The position numbers and the translations under genes were made by a program. A stretch of DNA of 64,000 nt. It comes from Cokeromyces recurvatus (taxonomy: Eukaryota > Mucoromycota > Mucoromycetes > Mucorales > Mucoraceae). This document shows, in pieces, positions 38,442 through 50,754 of this stretch. The notes under the pieces are model-generated. The model worked only from the letters and a program-made list of their open reading frames with translations. It did not search any database and was not told where the DNA came from. The stretch lies in assembly GCF_025118155.1 (NCBI RefSeq), contig NW_026251387.1, positions 310,001 to 374,000 of the forward strand, in the 5' to 3' direction. Every line of letters begins with the position of its first letter. The first letter of the stretch is position 1.

Positions 38442-40641
38442 ATGTCAGTGGATAATTTTAAAACAAATATTTATGAATATCTTGAAACATTACCGACGTT
38501 TACTTTTATGCGTTTATTTGAAAAGCCATCTACATGTTTGGCTATTTTTAGGTATTTCTTTTTTTTTGGGGGGGTAATCGTGTAAATTTTGGTTTTTAAT
38601 CAATGATGATAGATTATTACCAAGCTTAGGTAGACAGATTGTTATGTCTTTATTGTATGTTGAAATGCCCATGTCAATTACTGATTTACATATCTGGGTT
38701 AATAAAGATGGACAAAAGTAAAGTTATATTTATATAAATATATATATATGAAAGGTCTATCAGTATAACTTAACATTTATAAGTAGACAATTGCAGGAAT
38801 CTTTATTAAAACTTTCTCGATTACGAATTCTTGAAGAAAGAGATAAAATATTAATATTGAACAGTACATTCAGACGCGAGTTTCAAAATGCACTCACCGG
38901 AGGGTACAGTAATAGGTTTTGATATTTTTGTTGATATGCGTTTTAACACCCACTTTTTAACTTTCAATAGTGGCATGCAACAGTCATTTGGTTTGCCTTG
39001 CTCAACACCAGATAAACATGCTGTCGATATTGCATTTTTAGATCATTATGCAACTACGCAATGGGAAGCTATTCTTCATTATATGGTCGGTACATCTTTA
39101 ACAAAAAAGCCGAGTCGAGGTGTATTGAACTTGTTAGAAAGGAGTAAACTTATGCAAATTAGGTGAAGGTTAAAGAATACGAATTACAATCAGTATATAC
39201 TGAATATTTTAATTTTTTTGTTTTTTGTTTTTTTAGTGCTGAGACAGGACAATTGCAAATTACAAATAAAGGCTTTCAATTTCTACTTCAGGATGTGAAT
39301 ACACAAGTTTGGGCATTTCTTTTACAATATTTAGATATGGCAGAGGTACTATATATATATATATATATATATAAATATATATATATATGTCTACTGTTTA
39401 TTGATTTATCATCTATGCTTAGGTATTACAAATGGATCTTGTTGAAGTGCTTAATTTTTTATTTCAACTAGGTTCTTTAGAATTGGGTGAGGTATTGAAG
39501 GAATATGTTAATCTTGAATAAAAAGTTTACTTAATTCTGATAATAGAACTACTCAGTTGAAACATTAACACAAACACAACTTCAGATGTTAGAAGACTTG
39601 CGTGATTATGGCATTGTATACCAAAGAAAGGTATATTGAATAAATTCCTCTAAAAAAAAACTTGTTAATTTAGTGTTATTATTTGATTTAGAAAGCATCA
39701 AAGCGTTATTACCCTACACGTTTAGCCACTACATTAACTTCAGGGAACGCAGCACTTGCAGGTGCAAGTATAAAAAATATTAATGGGCATATTGATACTA
39801 CGACTGATGCTACTTCTGATGCCGAACAAATAGATCAAGGATTTATTATTTTGGAAACAAATTATAAACTTTATGCATATACAGGTAAAAATTATTTTCT
39901 TTATATATTCAATATACCTGAAGAGTGAATATATATGATGTATAATAGATTCACCACTTCAAATTGCTGTCTTGAACTTGTTTGTTCAACTCCAATCTCG
40001 ATTTAAAAATATGGTTACAGGTCTCATTACGAGAGATAGTATTCGTAATGCTTTAGTCAAAGGGATTACTGCTGAACAAGTAAAGAATAAACTTGTATCA
40101 AATAATATCGTAATATTTATACCCCTTTTTTTTAAAAAAAAAAAAAATAGATTATTTATTATTTACAATCTCATGCACATGTTCAAATGAGAAAAAAGGT
40201 ACTTCAATTAAATATCAAAGATTAACGAGACTAAACTATTTCCATTTTTCTTTTTTTTACGGGAGGGAACATTAGATACCTATTTTACCTTTAACTGTTA
40301 TAGATCAGATAAGATTATGGGAAATGGAAAGAAATAGATTAAAGCCCACTTCATGTAAAGTAACAAGAGATCTTTTTTATTAATATACAAATCTAATACA
40401 ATTTATAGCATTCCTTTATCATGAATTTAATGTTCAAGCTGATTATGATGCAGCAGAAAAATATGCACGAGATATAGGTGTTTTATTATGGTCAAATGCT
40501 AATGCACGTACAATGGTTATTACAGAAGCGTAAGTTTATTAAACTTCTTCTCTCATATTATAAGATAATAATAACTTCTTTTTTAGTGGTCATGAGAGTG
40601 TCAAGAGTTTTGTTAAGAAAAGATTGCATAGTAAAAATTAA
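38442..40641 (+). CDS. TFB2: TFIIH subunit Tfb2/p52
   Basis: Thirteen small exons (38442-38551, 38613-38717, 38787-38903, 38971-39162, 39237-39345, 39423-39491, 39547-39630, 39692-39884, 39949-40109, 40151-40198, 40276-40354, 40409-40529, 40587-40641) give 480 residues. Family sequence is visible throughout: [79 protein letters not shown] sequence and the C-terminal DNA-binding end [13 protein letters not shown]. Tfb2 anchors and stimulates the XPB/Ssl2 translocase with Tfb5, in transcription initiation and nucleotide excision repair. The intron 38904-38970 removes sequence that otherwise breaks the frame. Confidence 0.92.
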
Positions 40642-40797
40642 AATGAATTCATGTAGACTAAATAATGTTAATAATTTCTGATTTATTGTAAATATGTATA
40701 CTATAAACTATTGCCAACTTTGCTTACGAATGAGGAGAAAAAAAAAAGTTAATATGACTATTTATACATAATTTTACCTAATGATTATGTCTTTTTT

Positions 40798-40847
<50 letters not shown>

Positions 40848-41036
40848 AAAAATAAAAAAAAAAAATAAAAAAAAAAAAATAAAAAAAAAAAAAAAATAAA
40901 ATAAAATAAAATAAAATAAAATAAAATAAAATAAAATAAAATAAAATAAAATAAAATAAAATAAATAAAAAATAAAAAAGAGCATTCATAAATAAAAGAT
41001 GTACTGCTAGTAGAAAATAAAATAGGCTCTACTTGC
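40642..41036. repeat. Poly(A) tract followed by an AAAAT array
   Basis: From about 40800 to 40980 there are some 45 A residues, a mixed A-rich part, then about 14 tandem AAAAT units. The tract sits between the convergent 3' ends of TFB2 and the GH31 gene and has no other content. Confidence 0.9.
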
Positions 41037-43172
41037 TTATCTGCTAACAGGTTTAGCCTTTCTCTGATAATAAGTTGTTGCATATTCTAATAGATCATTA
41101 AGTAAACCATCATCGTCTCTTGGCTCCTTTATGAAAATAGCAGGTTGTCCAATAGGAGCATCTACTGTCTTATAAGTACCATCACCAGCATAGTACCTAC
41201 CAGTCCAAATATGACGCCAACTAATTCTCTGAGCGTCTTTAGGGAAATACACTTTGACATAAGCTGTAGATGGAGCAAGTACGGGTGCTACCATCATTGA
41301 ACTGCCCACCATAAATTGCTGATATGTCAATTCACGAACGATACTGTCATTTGGGTAATAAAATACCGGGTGACGTAAAAGTGGCCATCCTTTTTCATAA
41401 GCTTCTTCAAGGACCATCTTTCGGTATTTTGAAATCACGATAAATAATTTTGCAGTATGTGCAAAATGCTCATAAGACTCTATAAGAATGGAAAAAAAAA
41501 AAAGTGAACGATTAATATTACATAGTTATTCAAATTCTTAATTTTTTTTTCTTTCTTTCTATTTATACCATCATCATCATAAAACTGAGCATTTAATGAA
41601 GGAATGATACCTTCAGAGGTTCTGAATGCTGCTGTAAATACAGCAAGTTCCATCCACCTATAGAGTAGCTCCCTCATACGAATCATACTCATGCCTGGAA
41701 TAGAGGTTGATAAAGTATTATAACCGCCTATATCACAATGTGTAATTGAAAATCCAGAGAATCCACCAGAAAGCATGCCTATCACCTATTGGAAGAAATT
41801 ATAATTTAACATTGTTATTGTTATTATATACATATATGTATATATATGAGTCACTACTACTACTACTTTACTGCACTTTTAATTCCATAATGCTGATCCC
41901 AAGTAACATTCTGGTCTCCTGCCCAAAATAAATTCATATGTCCAGGAGACTGTGTAAAACCAGAGCGAAAGAAACATACAGCTTCATTTTCTTTTCCAAG
42001 TTCAATTATGACTTCTTGATGTAGTTGAGCCCACTCTTCTGGATAATGATTATGATGAGTAGATGCTATTTCTCCCGAGTGTAATACGATTTTTTGATCA
42101 TCATATGGTAAATGTTCGCCAAAATCAACCATCATACCTTTCATATAGGTTAATATATCGTTCAAGATTCTTTTCTTTTTTTTTCAATTTAATTTAATTT
42201 AATTTAATTTAATTTAATTTTAGTATACCTGAAATCCCAGAGTTCCAGACTTGGTCCTTTAAAATTTGCTTAAACCATGTACGTGCTTCAGGATTTGTTA
42301 AATCCAGGATGCCAGCTTCTAAATCTAATCCAAATCGAATAGATAAGGTTTCTTCTTCTTGATGATATTCGGAAGATGCGGGCTTTATGGTCTTCACCAA
42401 ATAGCCCTTTTCTCGAGCTTCAACAAATAAATTTCTCTTATAACGAGGCTTTATGCTCACATTTGATAAGAGTGGATTGACATAAGTCAAGACACGAACT
42501 TTCCTTTCGTCTTTCCCACTCTTTATTAATTCATGTACAAACTCCTCCCAATCAGGATAAAGATCATCGTCACTTTCCCAATTCCACCAATGACGTGTGA
42601 ATTGCATACCCTTTCCTGCATCCTGTAAACGTTGACCTGTCCAATCTTGAATGAAAATAGCTGCAATAGGAATACTGTGTTCATGTAAATGTTGAATGAT
42701 ATCCTTTATTTTTTCTTTTCCTCCTTGAATACCGGCAATGACACCTTCAGAGACCCAATCTGGTAAACGCAGCATTCTGCCCGAATAAGAAGTATACTCT
42801 GACAAAAGGTCAAGCATTGTTTTACCATCCAAAATTCGACCTAGAGCACATGATGTGTGTGTATATACATGTTTACTTCTTTTACTTTATTGTACATGTC
42901 AATTTTAATATTTACCTTTCATTTTATTGGATTCTAAACGAATAGTGACACGATCTGGCCGTGTCATGTCAAAACTCATGTATTCAGAATTCTCCAGGAA
43001 TAAAGAGCGAATATCACTTGAAATATACTGTGGAACAGATGCATACGTAGCAAAATTATCCGTTAGACCGTAAGTACCTAAAATACTGAATGCAGCTTCT
43101 TTAAGTGAAGAAGTCTTTTTAAACATACACGCATGTTAATAAAAAAAATAAAGTAAAATAAAATAAAATGCT

Positions 43173-43215
<43 letters not shown>

Positions 43216-44056
43216 CATAAAGTGAACTTACTGCAGGTGCACCACGTCCAGCACCTTGCTCTCTATAATATATTTTCAATAAAAGTTTTATATATAAAAA
43301 TATATATTAAAATTAACATATTAGCCCTCATAATTCAATTTTTTTTTTTAATTACCGAACAAGAATTGGAACTTTTTGACCCTTCAAGGAAGCAAATGAA
43401 AATTGTTCACCAAAACCATAAAAGTGTTCATCCGCTCTACTTTCATAAGTCAAGAGAATTCGATTGAAATCCTCCATAATAGGATCACGATGTAAGATTT
43501 CTACCGAGAATCGAAGCTGACGGTTTGATATAGCTTCAAGAGTAAAGACATAATCCATATGAGTTGTAGGAACAAGCTTGATACCAAGACCACCATAAAT
43601 TTTAATAGTTGAATCATTTTCTCGAACTATTTTTGTAATTGTTTGAAGACGTGTTGACCTTTCATCTATTTCTGTCACTTTAAATACTCCATTATCACCA
43701 TTCGTTATCTTGTCTTTGCCAACAGTAAAAGAAAGAAAAGGTTGATTATGAAGAGCTAAAATATATATATATATATACAGACAGACACACACGTATATAT
43801 AAATATATATTAAAATTTATCATAATGACAAGACTTGTCTTTTATGTTTTTGTTTTTTTTTTTTTCCTTTACATTTCCAAATAATACGTCCATGCATGTT
43901 TCTAATAATCAAAGCCAATGCTTGAGCATCCACTTGCACTGTAAAATGTCCTATAGATAATTCTTGATTTGCTACAGTATTTCCTATAGATAAACGAGGT
44001 TGAACATAATCTTCGGGTGATCCTAACCCAATATTATTTAAAACAGATTGCCACAT
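41037..44056 (-). CDS. Glycoside hydrolase family 31, sulfoquinovosidase (YihQ)-like
   Basis: Eight exons on the minus strand (44056-43873, 43755-43356, 43262-43232, 43114-42916, 42840-42229, 42137-41872, 41785-41569, 41479-41037) give 783 residues. The GH31 catalytic domain is complete: nucleophile Asp480 in MMVDFGEHLPYD and acid Asp550 in FWAGDQNVTW. A YFGFGEQF-like N-terminal substrate loop (HFYGFGEQFS) and a beta-sandwich C-terminal part are present. Several segments resemble bacterial sulfoquinovosidase YihQ more than maltase-type enzymes: FIQDWTGQR, REQGAGRG, WAGDQN and HCDIGGY. No signal peptide is visible at the chosen start, so an intracellular enzyme is likely. General GH31 alpha-glucosidase activity remains possible. 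No other sulfoglycolysis gene is nearby. Confidence 0.85.
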
Positions 44057-44437
44057 ATTTTAATGTATGCGGAAAAAAAAAGAAAGAAAAGAGAAGAAGG
44101 GAAAAAAAATGTTTATGAGTTTTAATTTTTTTTTTTTTATTAATGCAATGACAGTTTGCTACTTATAAGGAAAAACTGAATATTTCATTTTTATTACTTT
44201 TTTTTTTTTTTTTTTTTTTTTAATTGCAGCAGCAACATGATGATCAACAAGAGAACATTACTACTACCAGCTAAAATAGAATGATTATTAATATGTTTAA
44301 ACTGCTATAATAAAAATATGTTTATAAAGAAAAAGTCTACACATTTCACAATCATATTTTATTGTAAAGTATTCCTTTTATTTTTTCTATTCTAATTTAT
44401 AGACATAGTATTAATAATCATTATTAAAATTGACTTT

Positions 44438-44470
<33 letters not shown>

Positions 44471-44577
44471 AAGGAAATAAAAGACATAACTCGTATAAAA
44501 AAAAATAATAAATCTAGTATATTATACATAATTACTCTATTACAAAAAATGCATCTATTTTCTAATCTAAAATGGCT
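44057..44577. other. Noncoding gap between GH31 and riboflavin kinase genes
   Basis: Contains the GH31 promoter, poly(T) near 44200 and a T-then-A run at about 44432-44470. No gene is supported. Confidence 0.5.
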
Positions 44578-45284
44578 CTATTGCTTTGTTGTAAAAAGTT
44601 TATCATTGCGAAGTTCATCATACGCTTTACGCTTTAAAGAATGCTTTGCTACTTCAATATCCGTCTTAATATCACGAATAAGGGCATCTATTTTATATAT
44701 AATTTAATACGTTTTCTCTCATCCCTTTTAATCCTTACCAAGTGAAGGGTAATTTTGCTCAGGTCGAATATAGCTTGCCACAATAATTCTAATTGACTCG
44801 CCATAAAAATCCGAAGGAAATTCATGAAGAATATGAACTTCCTAATTTACATAACAATAATAAAGTATTTATAATCAGTATCAGTCAGTCTCTTTCTTTC
44901 TTCCTATTTTCTTTAAAACTTACAGCTGATTTCTTTTCATTTTTATAATAAGGATTCCAACCTAAACTCATAACCATAGGGTATACTGTTGTATCCTTTT
45001 CCCCAATTTGAGCCCAACCATAATACACACCTGTATTGCATTCATGAAACATTTCTTCAAGAGCGTCATCACTCATATTTGCTAAGTTTTTGTTTTTTTT
45101 TTATAAGTATAACATTCAGCTAATGCAAATACAAATGGGTAATACCTGTTGGGATTCCTAATTCCTTTGAGCCACGACCAAAGCCTTTTACAACTGTACC
45201 TGAAATCGCAATGGGATAAGGTGCTTCAAATGTTTCAGGACCAACAATAAGTGGACGGTCAAGGTTGATGGCAGTGTTATTCAT
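44578..45284 (-). CDS. FMN1: Riboflavin kinase
   Basis: Four exons on the minus strand (45284-45146, 45081-44924, 44841-44739, 44687-44578) give 169 residues. The flavokinase fold signature is clear: [51 protein letters not shown] (with the catalytic glutamate), [13 protein letters not shown] and [15 protein letters not shown]. It phosphorylates riboflavin to FMN. FMN is also the cofactor of the reductase part of the P450 fusion at the left end, but no closer link is implied. Length matches monofunctional fungal enzymes. Confidence 0.95.
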
Positions 45285-45803
45285 CTTTGATTATATTGAG
45301 ATTAATTAAAAAAAAAAAAAAAAAAAAAAAAGAAAATAGAAAGTGAAAGAAGAAAAAAAAAGTAATTATTTTCTTGATGTGACAAGTACAGTCAAATCTG
45401 ACAAATACGATAAACTCAGTCAATCAGTATTGGTTACCAGAGAAATTTGATTGATTAATAATCTTTTTTTTTTTTTTTTTCCTTGTACTAAATATTTAAA
45501 TTCCTTGTCCATAATAATATAAAACTCTCATAGAAAGAAAGTAGACTTTATCATAACAATGGAAAAAGAAAGAAGCTAATTCTGTGCTCGGAAGAAAACA
45601 CACGCTATTAGTAATAGTAGCCCTTTATTTCCTTTCCAAGCACAAAAATAAAATATTCCGATATAGAATAACATTTTCCTCTTTTCGGTAAAAGAATAGA
45701 AAATCAAGCAAGAAAAAAAAAATATTACTTTTATTTAGTTTTAAATAGTTTTATTGTCATTTTGCCTTTTAAACTGGTATTTTGAGTGTAGCTTTTTTCT
45801 TTC

Positions 45804-45836
<33 letters not shown>

Positions 45837-47250
45837 AGTATAGATAATACGAAGCTTATATACATTTGAATAATATAAAGCTTTAAAGGCTTAATTGAAA
45901 TCACAAGGAAACGTATTAAAACAAGTAATAGAACATAGTATGTCATATTAGAAAATAATCTATACATAATAAACTTATCAGATTATTTACTCAGTGATCA
46001 ATTCAGGAAGAAGAAGGGTATTTGTCTCTAAATAGTGATTTTTAAAGTACAATAGAAAGATTAGGATTAATGCTATGCTAGGGAATTTTTATTTTATTTT
46101 TCTAGTAATTAAAAAAATATTATCTATAACAAATCATGAATAAAATAAATAAAAGCCATACTATTAAACGGGTTCAATAATTAACCTTAATTTGTTGTTT
46201 ACATGTATAGATAATGTGTAGATTTAACAGGTTTTGTAGAATACATAAATACATTGCTTTTCTTTGTGCAAAGAACATGGCTATATTTAGAACAATATCT
46301 CTCATTTTTTGATCACATTACACCTGATAATTAAGCCATTTTTTTTTTTGTTTCATTTAAAACTGCCATCATGAAACCAACAACTAGGCACTTTGATTAT
46401 CTCACAACAGCAGTAAGCAGCTACAAACAAGGGCAATTATTATTAGTGCGAATTCTAAAGACTTTGATTCAATCGTTAGCTGCTCTTTATATATTTATAT
46501 ATAACCAACTTCGTTCTTAATGAAAGCACTAACTTGATAGTAGCTTATTAATTAACAAAATGATTATATTCGCGTCAAAATGATTGTTTTTTTTGCTGAA
46601 GTTTATACTATTTGGTTAACTAACCTACCCTATAAAAACAGATTCCAATTTTACTAGTAAAGTTATTTATCCACAAATCTACCAAAAGCTACATGCATCT
46701 TTACTAATGAACAATATAAAAAGACCCTACTTTAATTAGATATCAATCAGTATCTTTTTCCTTTTCTTTTCTTGTTTTATTCTTCCATATAGGATGCCTT
46801 TAAATACATCATTATGAATAACTATCCTATTACTTTGTATTTCCCTGCTCACCTTGCTAACATACAAGACACTCTCTTCTTTCTTTCAATTTATGTGTTA
46901 GCAGACAGAGTCAACTAGATGTGTTTAATTATGTGTAAATATTATTAGTTTGTATACATAATATTCACTTGATTGTTAAAAATGATCTTTGATATGAGTC
47001 AAAAAAAAAAAAAAAAAAAAAAAGGAAAAAAAAAAGCGCCTCGTGTATACAAATGACTATTATTACATGTTGTTCCTATTAATGATTTTTTACTGTTCAT
47101 TTTTTCTTTTGAGGAGAGGGGGGGGAGAATAATGATATATTTTGGAAAATAGACTGTAATTTTTGGAAAACTGATCTGCAGAAAATAACTACTACCCAAT
47201 TTTTCCCATTTTTTCAGTTGCTATTATTAAAAGGCTAAATAATAATAATA

Positions 47251-47287
<37 letters not shown>

Positions 47288-48211
47288 GATGCAATCTATT
47301 TATTACGTAAGTTTCCTTTTTTATGGATAATATACATTTGTTCGAAACATATCATTAATTAAAAAGATAATGATAATGATAGTAAAAGAATAGGATGGTT
47401 CTTCTTTACTTTCTTTGATAATAATTTTTTTTCCCATTTCTTTCTTTTAGTAGAAAAATTTTGTAACCCTATTTATGTATAAACATATAAGCTGTAAAAC
47501 ATAGAAACTGTTTATTTAGTAATTACAATTGATTGGTGTTTAAAATAAAATTTTCATGTATTTGCTAATAATTATAGAACCTATTAAGTTTTATAATTTA
47601 AAGGGAAGGAGCAATTTATTAAGATAAATTCCCGTCTATTTCAATTTAAGCATAAAAAATAACTTTATTTTATTCTACTTGATGAAGACATATTTATTAG
47701 TCATATAGAGTTCACGTTACATATGCAATCTTTCATACAAATAATATTACAACTCATTTTATCCCTTATGTTCCTACTATTGTTCCCTATTGGTTACTTT
47801 TATTATTTTTAACTGCAGTCATTCGAAGGGAACACAAATGTGGGGTAGCGGAAATAAATTGAAAATAATGGCCTCAGTGTGTGTGTGTGTGTAAGTTTTT
47901 TTTGAGCTGGATCAATTTTTTTTAAAGTTAAATATCCGTTCTTTTCTTTTATACATATACGAATTAAATTACATTAGTATTACTCACTTTTTTACTCAAA
48001 TAGTCCAAGATACAAAATTTAGATTATTACCATTTTACGAGAAAGTTTAATTATTTCTTGAAAGAATAAAGGTCAAATATAAATATCTAAAGACAAGCGA
48101 AAAAGAAAAAGAAAAAAAAGTCGATTCTGGCCCTGGGAAATGTTTGACATTATCCTAATCTCCATTTGATCTCCGAAGATGACTCTATTGAATTGTATAC
48201 GCATAAAATAA

Positions 48212-48250
<39 letters not shown>

Positions 48251-48393
48251 AATGTGGGTAATATCACTTGTTGTATAGAGCAGAAAATGGAAAAAAAATT
48301 AATTAATAAATAAATAATAATAAAAGAAAAACTTTTTTCTATTTAACTCTTTTTTCTTCTTCTTCCCCTTTATTCATTTATGAAAATACGAAT
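45285..48393. other. About 3.1 kb without a recognisable gene
   Basis: Neither strand shows a coding stretch with splice support. The region holds poly(A)/poly(T) runs (45307-45331, 45466-45480, 45808-45836, 47000-47035, 47252-47283, 48213-48247), a GT run at 47879-47892 and otherwise unique AT-rich DNA. It holds the promoter of FMN1 (-) and of the WRKY-like gene (+). Confidence 0.5.
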
Positions 48394-49758
48394 ATGAATA
48401 TTCAAGCATTAACTTCACCATCAAACGATAAAGTGAATGATAGATTCTTAAATGCTTGTCCTCCTGATAAGTCACATTATACTTCTTTATCAAAGAATAC
48501 AAGTCATCATAAGAAAGAATATTTGTCTTCAAGTCAACAACATGATTCTCGTCCACAACAAAATATGAATTTGACTGATTTACAAACTGTTGTTTCAACA
48601 TATCATGAAAATCCAGAACTATTAAAACTTATTTTAACAAGTAAAGTAGAAGAAGATAAAAGAAGAGCAGAAGAAGCTAAATTAAAAGTAAAAGAATTGG
48701 ATATCTTTTTTAAAAAGCATCAAGAAGAATGGTCGACAACACATAAACATAATTATCCTTCAATGAACCAACAGCAACATAGACGATCTTCTTCTACCAC
48801 TAGTAGTAGTAGTAGTAGTAATCATAGTCTACATGGTACGAATATAGGCAATAAATATAATAATAGACCTACTACTACTACTACTACTGCTACTACTACT
48901 ACTACTATTACTAGAGACGAAGGAGAATCTAGCCATTATCGTAATAATAGTAGTAGATCTATACCTTATCCAGTCCCTACTAGTGCAGTTACTAATAATA
49001 AATCAGCTTTTGTTCTATCCATCCCTCGTCGCAATTCCTCTGCCTCTATTATTACTACTAATAAAAATAATAAAAATATGACAGTAGCAGTAGTAGTAGG
49101 AGGAGGAGGATATTATCAAGCAAGTCAATCTAGTACATATTTGCTTTCATCTTCTGCACCAAATTCTTCTTGTCTATCCCCACCTTCTTCCTTTTCATTT
49201 CATAGGTAATCTATTTAACTAATAATAGAGAGAGAGAGATACAAGATTATTACAGACTAATCAACAAGTTATTATTCACTTTAGACATTCAGTAGATTAT
49301 AATACTGACAATAATAAAGATTATCAACATACCAATAATAATAAAATATCCCGTAGAAGAAGATCCATGCAAGCTATAACAAAAATAGTAAGAACCTCTG
49401 AGTTTCCATATAATGACGGCTATTTCTGGAAGAATAATGGCAATACTGTACAAAAGAAGACACGTTGCAGAAGTGTCTATTACAAATGTGCAAACAGTTC
49501 AAAGGTAAGTCGGATAAATCCGGGGCAACCAAAAAAAAAAATTATATAGTAGTAGTAGTAGTAATAGTAGTAGTCGTAGTCGTAGTCGTAGTTCGTAGTA
49601 GTAGCAGTAATAGTAGTACTAATATGCTAATTTATATTCTATAGGGATGCCTTGTTAATAAAACAGTAGTTGAACAAGTAGATGGTAGTTATATTATAAA
49701 ATATAGAGGAGAACATAATCCTGAATGCTCTAAAGTTGAACATATTATAGACTTGTAA
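48394..49758 (+). CDS. WRKY-like (WRKY-GCM1 superfamily) zinc finger protein
   Basis: Three exons (48394-49205, 49285-49504, 49645-49758) give 381 residues. A long low-complexity N-terminus with a short helical stretch (VEEDKRRAEEAKLKVKELDIFF) precedes a C-terminal domain from about residue 310. It reads FPYNDGYFWKNNGN, then RCRSVYYKCAN, GCLVNKTVVEQ and IIKYRGEHNPEC. The order DGYxW...YYxC...GCxVxKxVE...GEHNP matches the WRKY DNA-binding fold with ligands Cys339, Cys346, His368 and probably Cys372. The WRKYGQK heptad itself is replaced by WKNNGNT. A transcription factor is likely. The intron before exon 3 splits the zinc site and holds a TAG microsatellite. Other FLYWCH/WRKY-type fingers cannot be excluded. 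Confidence 0.75.
49547..49621 (+). repeat. TAG/GTA/CGT trinucleotide microsatellite in an intron
   Basis: Imperfect TAGTAG...TCGTAGTCG...TAGTAG copies fill the intron between exons 2 and 3 of the WRKY-like gene. Related ACT/AGT runs are coding in exon 1 of the same gene (Ser and Thr tracts). Confidence 0.85.
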
Positions 49759-50172
49759 ATATATTTCATGTACCTTTCTTTTTTCTTTATATTATATTCC
49801 CTTTTATATTATTTATTATATACAAAATTTATATTTATTTATTCACAGTAGTAAATGCTACAAATAATAAACAACCATTCTATAATTACCTCAACGGTTG
49901 TTATTTTATCACCTCTTTTATGCATGTTTCTGATAAATCCTTATAAACATGACACGTTCAAAGATAATAATAACATACGATAATAATTCATTCTATACAC
50001 ACCCTATTTATCAAAATGGCTTATATAAATGATAAAGCTAAAAAGTAGGCAACCTTCTTCTTTGTACTTGGTATGAATAGAATGATAATGAGAACAGAAT
50101 TCATCCATGAATAAGCGTATATGAAACATTTATTACACTAAATGACAGCAGTGTCTTTTTTTTTTTTTATAC

Positions 50173-50465
50173 ATAAAAACGTAGTGAAAAAAATAAATAA
50201 ATAAGCACACTATTCTATTATTATTTAAATGGATTCATCACAGTGAGATACTCTGATGATGGTTTTTATTTGATTACATAAAAATCGAGATATTTCTTCA
50301 CGACAATGAAAACCTTACTGGGTACCAAGTTTTGTACAACTTGAAAGAATTCCCATTTCTTTGATTTGCCATCATAAAAATTACCTTGGAATAAATAATG
50401 TGAGTTTACTGCATAAACACACGAGTGTCATTTATTGACAGGGCATGCCCTAAAATAAAAAAAAA

Positions 50466-50500
<35 letters not shown>

Positions 50501-50754
50501 CAATAAAATAAATATAAATTTAAAAGGTAAACATGAATTTCATATGCTTATGAATCTGGAAATGCGTCAATAGAATCCGGCTTCATCCGATTCTATAAGC
50601 TCAATGCTGCCTGCCTTACATCAATTTAAAACCCTTCTTATGTAGTGAAATTTAACATTTTCAAAAATAGAAATTATGGGGTTTTTTTTTTGGCCAATCA
50701 AACTTTTTTTTTCGCTCATTCAAATTTATTGTAATCATTCAACTTTTTTGGTAG
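50173..50754 (+). repeat. Left terminal inverted repeat
   Basis: Starts at ATAAAAACGTAGTG and ends near TTCAACTTTTTTGGTA. Includes the palindrome GGGCATGCCC at 50441-50450 and an A/T microsatellite (50451-50510). Its complement is at 54156-54737. Confidence 0.88.

Noticed and set aside
38904..38970. Apparent break of the Tfb2 frame after ALTGG
   Set aside because: A GT-AG intron here restores the frame and the conserved sequence, so the gene is intact.
40774..41083. Minus-strand frames made of Phe, Leu and Tyr runs
   Set aside because: They are translations of the poly(A)/AAAAT tract.
46100..47900. Search for tRNA or other RNA genes in the large gap
   Set aside because: No cloverleaf with a B-box-like GGTTCGANTCC was seen; isolated TTCGAA or GGTTCAA words lack partners.
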